A stretch of DNA of 19,792 nucleotides from Cyclostephanos tholiformis (Eukaryota > Bacillariophyta > Thalassiosirophyceae > Thalassiosirales > Thalassiosiraceae): contig JALLPB010000220.1 of the NCBI GenBank assembly GCA_036939975.1, forward strand, positions 1 to 19,792, in the 5' to 3' direction. This document shows, one piece after another, positions 17,130 through 19,792 of this stretch (position 1 is its first letter; each line of letters opens with the position of its first letter). The notes beneath the pieces were generated by a model. That model searched no databases, was not told the origin of the DNA, and was given only the letters and a program-made list of their open reading frames with translations. Made by a program: the position numbers and the translations under genes.

Positions 17130-17870
17130 TGCTATGCACCCTTAATTTTTGTATTAGATCCTATGTGTATTCTATCATATTTCAGAGTAAAGGAGTGTTT
17201 AAGTAAGACACAGATTGAAGTAAAATAATGTTTAAGTGTAACTGATGGTTGATTGGATTGGGTGGGCGAGGGATGGCCAATTCCATGGGACAAAACGACT
17301 GCACGCAGGGTCTATTACACATAATGGGGGGACAACGGGATGCATTGAATTGCCAATGTCGGATTTCACACAATATTGCAATAAAGTGTCCCGGAAAAGC
17401 AAATCTGCTATCTGTCTGTCTGCTGATCTGTCAATTTTTTTGGTTTGGTGGGAAGACTCAACATATCAGCAGATTTGAAATCTGTCAACATGTCAATAGA
17501 TCAGCAGATTTGACTTTTTTCAGCAGGTGGTAGGCCTGGTACAAAATTTTATGTAGGCTCTCCCCTTGGGAATCTGCACCCTCTCTCCTCCCCAAGGATG
17601 AAAAATCTCATGATTTCCATGTACAATAAATCCGGTTACTGCTGTCATGTGTTGTTGTTAGCCTTCATAGTGTTTCCCATAAAAAACTAACACCTTTCTG
17701 GCAACTTTTTGGCAATCATTGCTAGTGACCTTCAAGAACATCTAGGACAGCTGATACCAAATTTGTAGTATCATACTCAACTTCCACACTCTCCTTGGCC
17801 TGACAACATGCAAAGAATAAATAATCTCTCTCGGGTTGCACTCCCCCACAGCTGCCATTCACCCCGGTAG
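17130..17870. other. No gene; includes a short inverted-repeat cluster
   Basis: Short ORFs only. Around 17401-17511 AAATCTGCT, CTGCTGATCT and two copies of ATCAGCAGATTT (17465-17476, 17500-17511) form overlapping inverted repeats able to fold into hairpins. No TA or other target duplication could be defined. Confidence 0.4.
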
Positions 17871-17879
17871 GCACTGTCC

Positions 17880-18450
17880 TCCAACATATTGCTCATCCCC
17901 CCACTGGTGACCCCACCATCAATCCCAGCCCTTGGATCTGCTCCCTCCCTCACTGAAAGCATGGTAGAGGACCCCCTGAATGCAATAGGGGGAAGGAATG
18001 ATTCATTGCAGCAGTCAATTGTTTCAACAAATTGGGGGGGTTCATCAAGCTCTTGTCCTGAGCCCTATTTGACAAGGAGATTAACATCAACAACATCCCG
18101 AGTCAATATATTTGCCCACTGATGTGGGAACCTCCCATGTTTGGTGTATTTTTTGACATACCCAATCTTGACGGGTCTATCTCCAAGCAAGTCTTTGAGA
18201 GATCAGAACACTTCCGGTGGATTGCAACACAGGGAAATCATCAAGCCTGTCAAAATGTATCGCATCCAATCAATCAGCAGTTTGTTTTTTGGCCATTGGT
18301 GTGGATCTTACTTTGTCTCATCTCCCACAAACTGCAGTCACTTCTCTCATGAGAGAGGCTGGCATTGGGTCTTGTCCTGAACAACAAGAACCCATTATCT
18401 GATGAAGATCAAACTCGATATGTGGAGACAATGAGGGCAGCATATAACTG
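17880..18450 (+). pseudogene. Weak decayed ORF, unidentified
   Basis: One frame gives PPLVTPPSIPALGSAPSLTE and NAIGGRNDSLQQSIVSTNWG up to a G7 run (18034-18040). A shift there would lead to the frame INIINNIPSQYICPLMWEPP, FGVFFDIPNLDGSISKQVFE, RSEHFRWIATQGN, and, after a stop at 18350, LALGLVLNNKNPLSDEDQTR and YVETMRAAYN. The composition looks protein-like rather than random, but no domain is recognised. Low confidence that this is a single relic. Confidence 0.3.
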
Positions 18451-19200
18451 ATTTGTTCATATTATTTATTTTGTTTTTTTATTGGCTTGTATCTATAATA
18501 TCATCTGCAATTGTCTTTTTCATTGATATTGACAGGCGCGAGATCATTGCCAAAGACGATTTGTCATCAGGATCCAACAGCAAGTTGGTCGTGGAGATGT
18601 TCTCCATTCCTGCTCCTCCACTGGGTCCTCAGCTGATGCCACAGCAATGGCAATGATGCCAAGTCCAAGAGGAGAGGCCATCATCATCCCTCTCTAACAC
18701 TACAATAGGACACGCCCATCATCCATGGAAGGCAGTGTCCCTAATGATGCTCCTCCCTGATGGCAAACTGCGCCTGGTCCATTTGTGTAAAACCAGCAAT
18801 GCGAGGACGGAAATTTGATTGGCCAACCATGTGACTAGTCTGATTGAATTGATTCAGCTTGCCAGGGCCCATCCAAGCGGGTTGATTGGAATGTTGGGTC
18901 ATAACAATTGGACATCTTGGCTCAAGATAACATTGACATCATCTTCCAAGCCAATGGTCTGCTTGGGATGTTCCAGCAAGTTTTGCCATTAGTGTTAGCA
19001 CAGCATTTCTCTATTGCTTCAACCCAAGCAAGAGAACTATATGATCTGTTACATCATATATATAAATGATGAAAGTGACGGATGTCAGTCCGTCCGTCCC
19101 ATGTGTACCGTAAATTTTGGATCGTACATCATGTATGTATCCATAGATTCTTTGGAAAGGAATAGTACTAATGAGGTTTACAATTCTGACGTGTCCCACA
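18451..19200. other. Possible exon-like ORF then unassigned sequence
   Basis: After a T-rich stretch ending TTGACAG (about 18534) an open segment reads REIIAKDDLSSGSNSKLVVE and FSIPAPPLGPQLMPQQW to stops near 18656. It could be a further exon of the preceding relic. A segment near 18740-18900 reads LLPDGKLRLVHLCKTSNART with a later stop. None of these has a recognised domain; 18960-19200 shows nothing assignable. Confidence 0.25.
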
Positions 19201-19467
19201 ATTATTGATACTTAATTCCGAAGTTAAAATCCCAATTTTTTTCCACAAATAATATACTTAATTCCGTAATTCCGCAGTTAAAATATACTTAATTCTGAAG
19301 TGAAAATTCTTTTCTCAAAAATTTTTGGCGAATGTTGCTTTCAAAAAAAATTTCCACAGAAAATATATCTAGGTAATTCCGAAGTGAACATAAAAAATTT
19401 TCCACAGAAAATATATCTAATTCCGAAGTGAACATCCCTTTCTCAAAATTTTTTGGCGAATGTTGCC
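19201..19467. repeat. AT-rich duplicated block
   Basis: Segments recur in the same orientation. TTTCCACAGAAAATATATCT lies at 19351-19370 and 19399-19418. A CTCAAAA-T-run-GGCGAATGTTGC segment lies at about 19314-19338 and 19442-19466. AATTCCGAAGTGAA-like phrases recur at least four times from 19215. It is non-coding and directly abuts the ten-base array. Confidence 0.7.
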
Positions 19468-19468
19468 A

Positions 19469-19792
19469 TACCTGCCAGTACCTGCCAGTACCTGCCAGTA
19501 ACTGCCAATAACTGCCGATAACTGTCATTAACTGGCGATAACTGCAAATAACTGACTATAACTGGCGATAATTGACAATAACTGCTGATAATTGCTGATA
19601 ACTGTCAATAACTGCCAATAACTGCCAATAACTGTCAATAACTGCCAGTACCTGCCAGTAACTGCAAATAACTGTCAATAACTGGCAATAATTGACAATA
19701 ACTGCCAATAAGTGCTGATAACTGGCAATAACTGCCAATAACTGCCAATAACTGCCTATAACTGTCATTAACTTCCAGTACCTGCCAGTACC
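19469..19792. repeat. Ten-base minisatellite, 32 phased units, runs off the window
   Basis: Consensus TAACTGCCAA. From 19469 I count 32 complete units with no insertion or deletion, plus TACC at the window edge, so the array continues. Units differ only by substitution; 22 of 32 keep TAACTG exactly, and five have TACCTG. Apparent ORFs on the minus strand are the repeat read in frame and are not genes. Confidence 0.95.

Noticed and set aside
19556..19768. Minus-strand ORF (70 codons) of repeated SYWQLLAV
   Set aside because: It is the ten-base array read as protein; thirty bases give a ten-residue period automatically.

Overview
This looks like nuclear DNA of a protist, most plausibly a centric diatom. 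The evidence is GT-AG introns of about 100-170 bp inside recognisable genes, a diatom-style SGNH-hydrolase relic, a SLC35/triose-phosphate-translocator relic, a small MORN-repeat membrane protein and piggyBac relics. No rRNA, tRNA, CRISPR or bacterial operon was seen. The taxonomic call is inference.

Layout. 1-1030: C/A-rich degenerate repeat DNA. 1393-3020 (-): decayed piggyBac transposase; a further decayed minus-strand ORF at about 5870-6402 may be its N-terminal part. 3021-5870: weakly coding-looking low-complexity DNA, plus one possible pair of relic exons with a DnaJ-type zinc motif. 6750-9511 and 9514-11837: two abutting, related DNA transposons (called A and B here). They share left and right 'shell' sequences and terminal inverted repeats that contain an 11-bp tandem repeat, and they are bounded by TA dinucleotides, but they carry different cargo. 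A carries the C-terminal part of a nucleoside diphosphate kinase gene with introns (+) and a broken SGNH-hydrolase-like gene (-). B carries an unidentified gene fragment (-) interrupted by a 391-bp Tc1/mariner-type MITE. Removing the MITE and one TA restores the reading frame.

11.84-14.1 kb is a different compartment, CpG-rich and gene-like. It holds a SLC35/TPT transporter broken by several frameshifts (+), followed by an intact single-pass membrane protein with three C-terminal MORN repeats (-). 15.1-17.1 kb (-) is a long decayed ORF ending in nine 72-bp (24-residue) tandem repeats. 17.1-19.2 kb holds faint ORF relics on the plus strand. The window ends in an AT-rich duplicated block and a perfectly phased array of 32 ten-base units.

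The most notable signals are the shell-and-cargo transposon family, the MITE with a predictable empty site, and a roughly tenfold CpG contrast between decayed mobile or repeat DNA and the gene island. In the two longest decayed ORFs the premature stops are only TGA or TAG. That pattern fits decay driven by cytosine-methylation deamination, although this is not proven here. The only gene I would call intact is the MORN-repeat protein.
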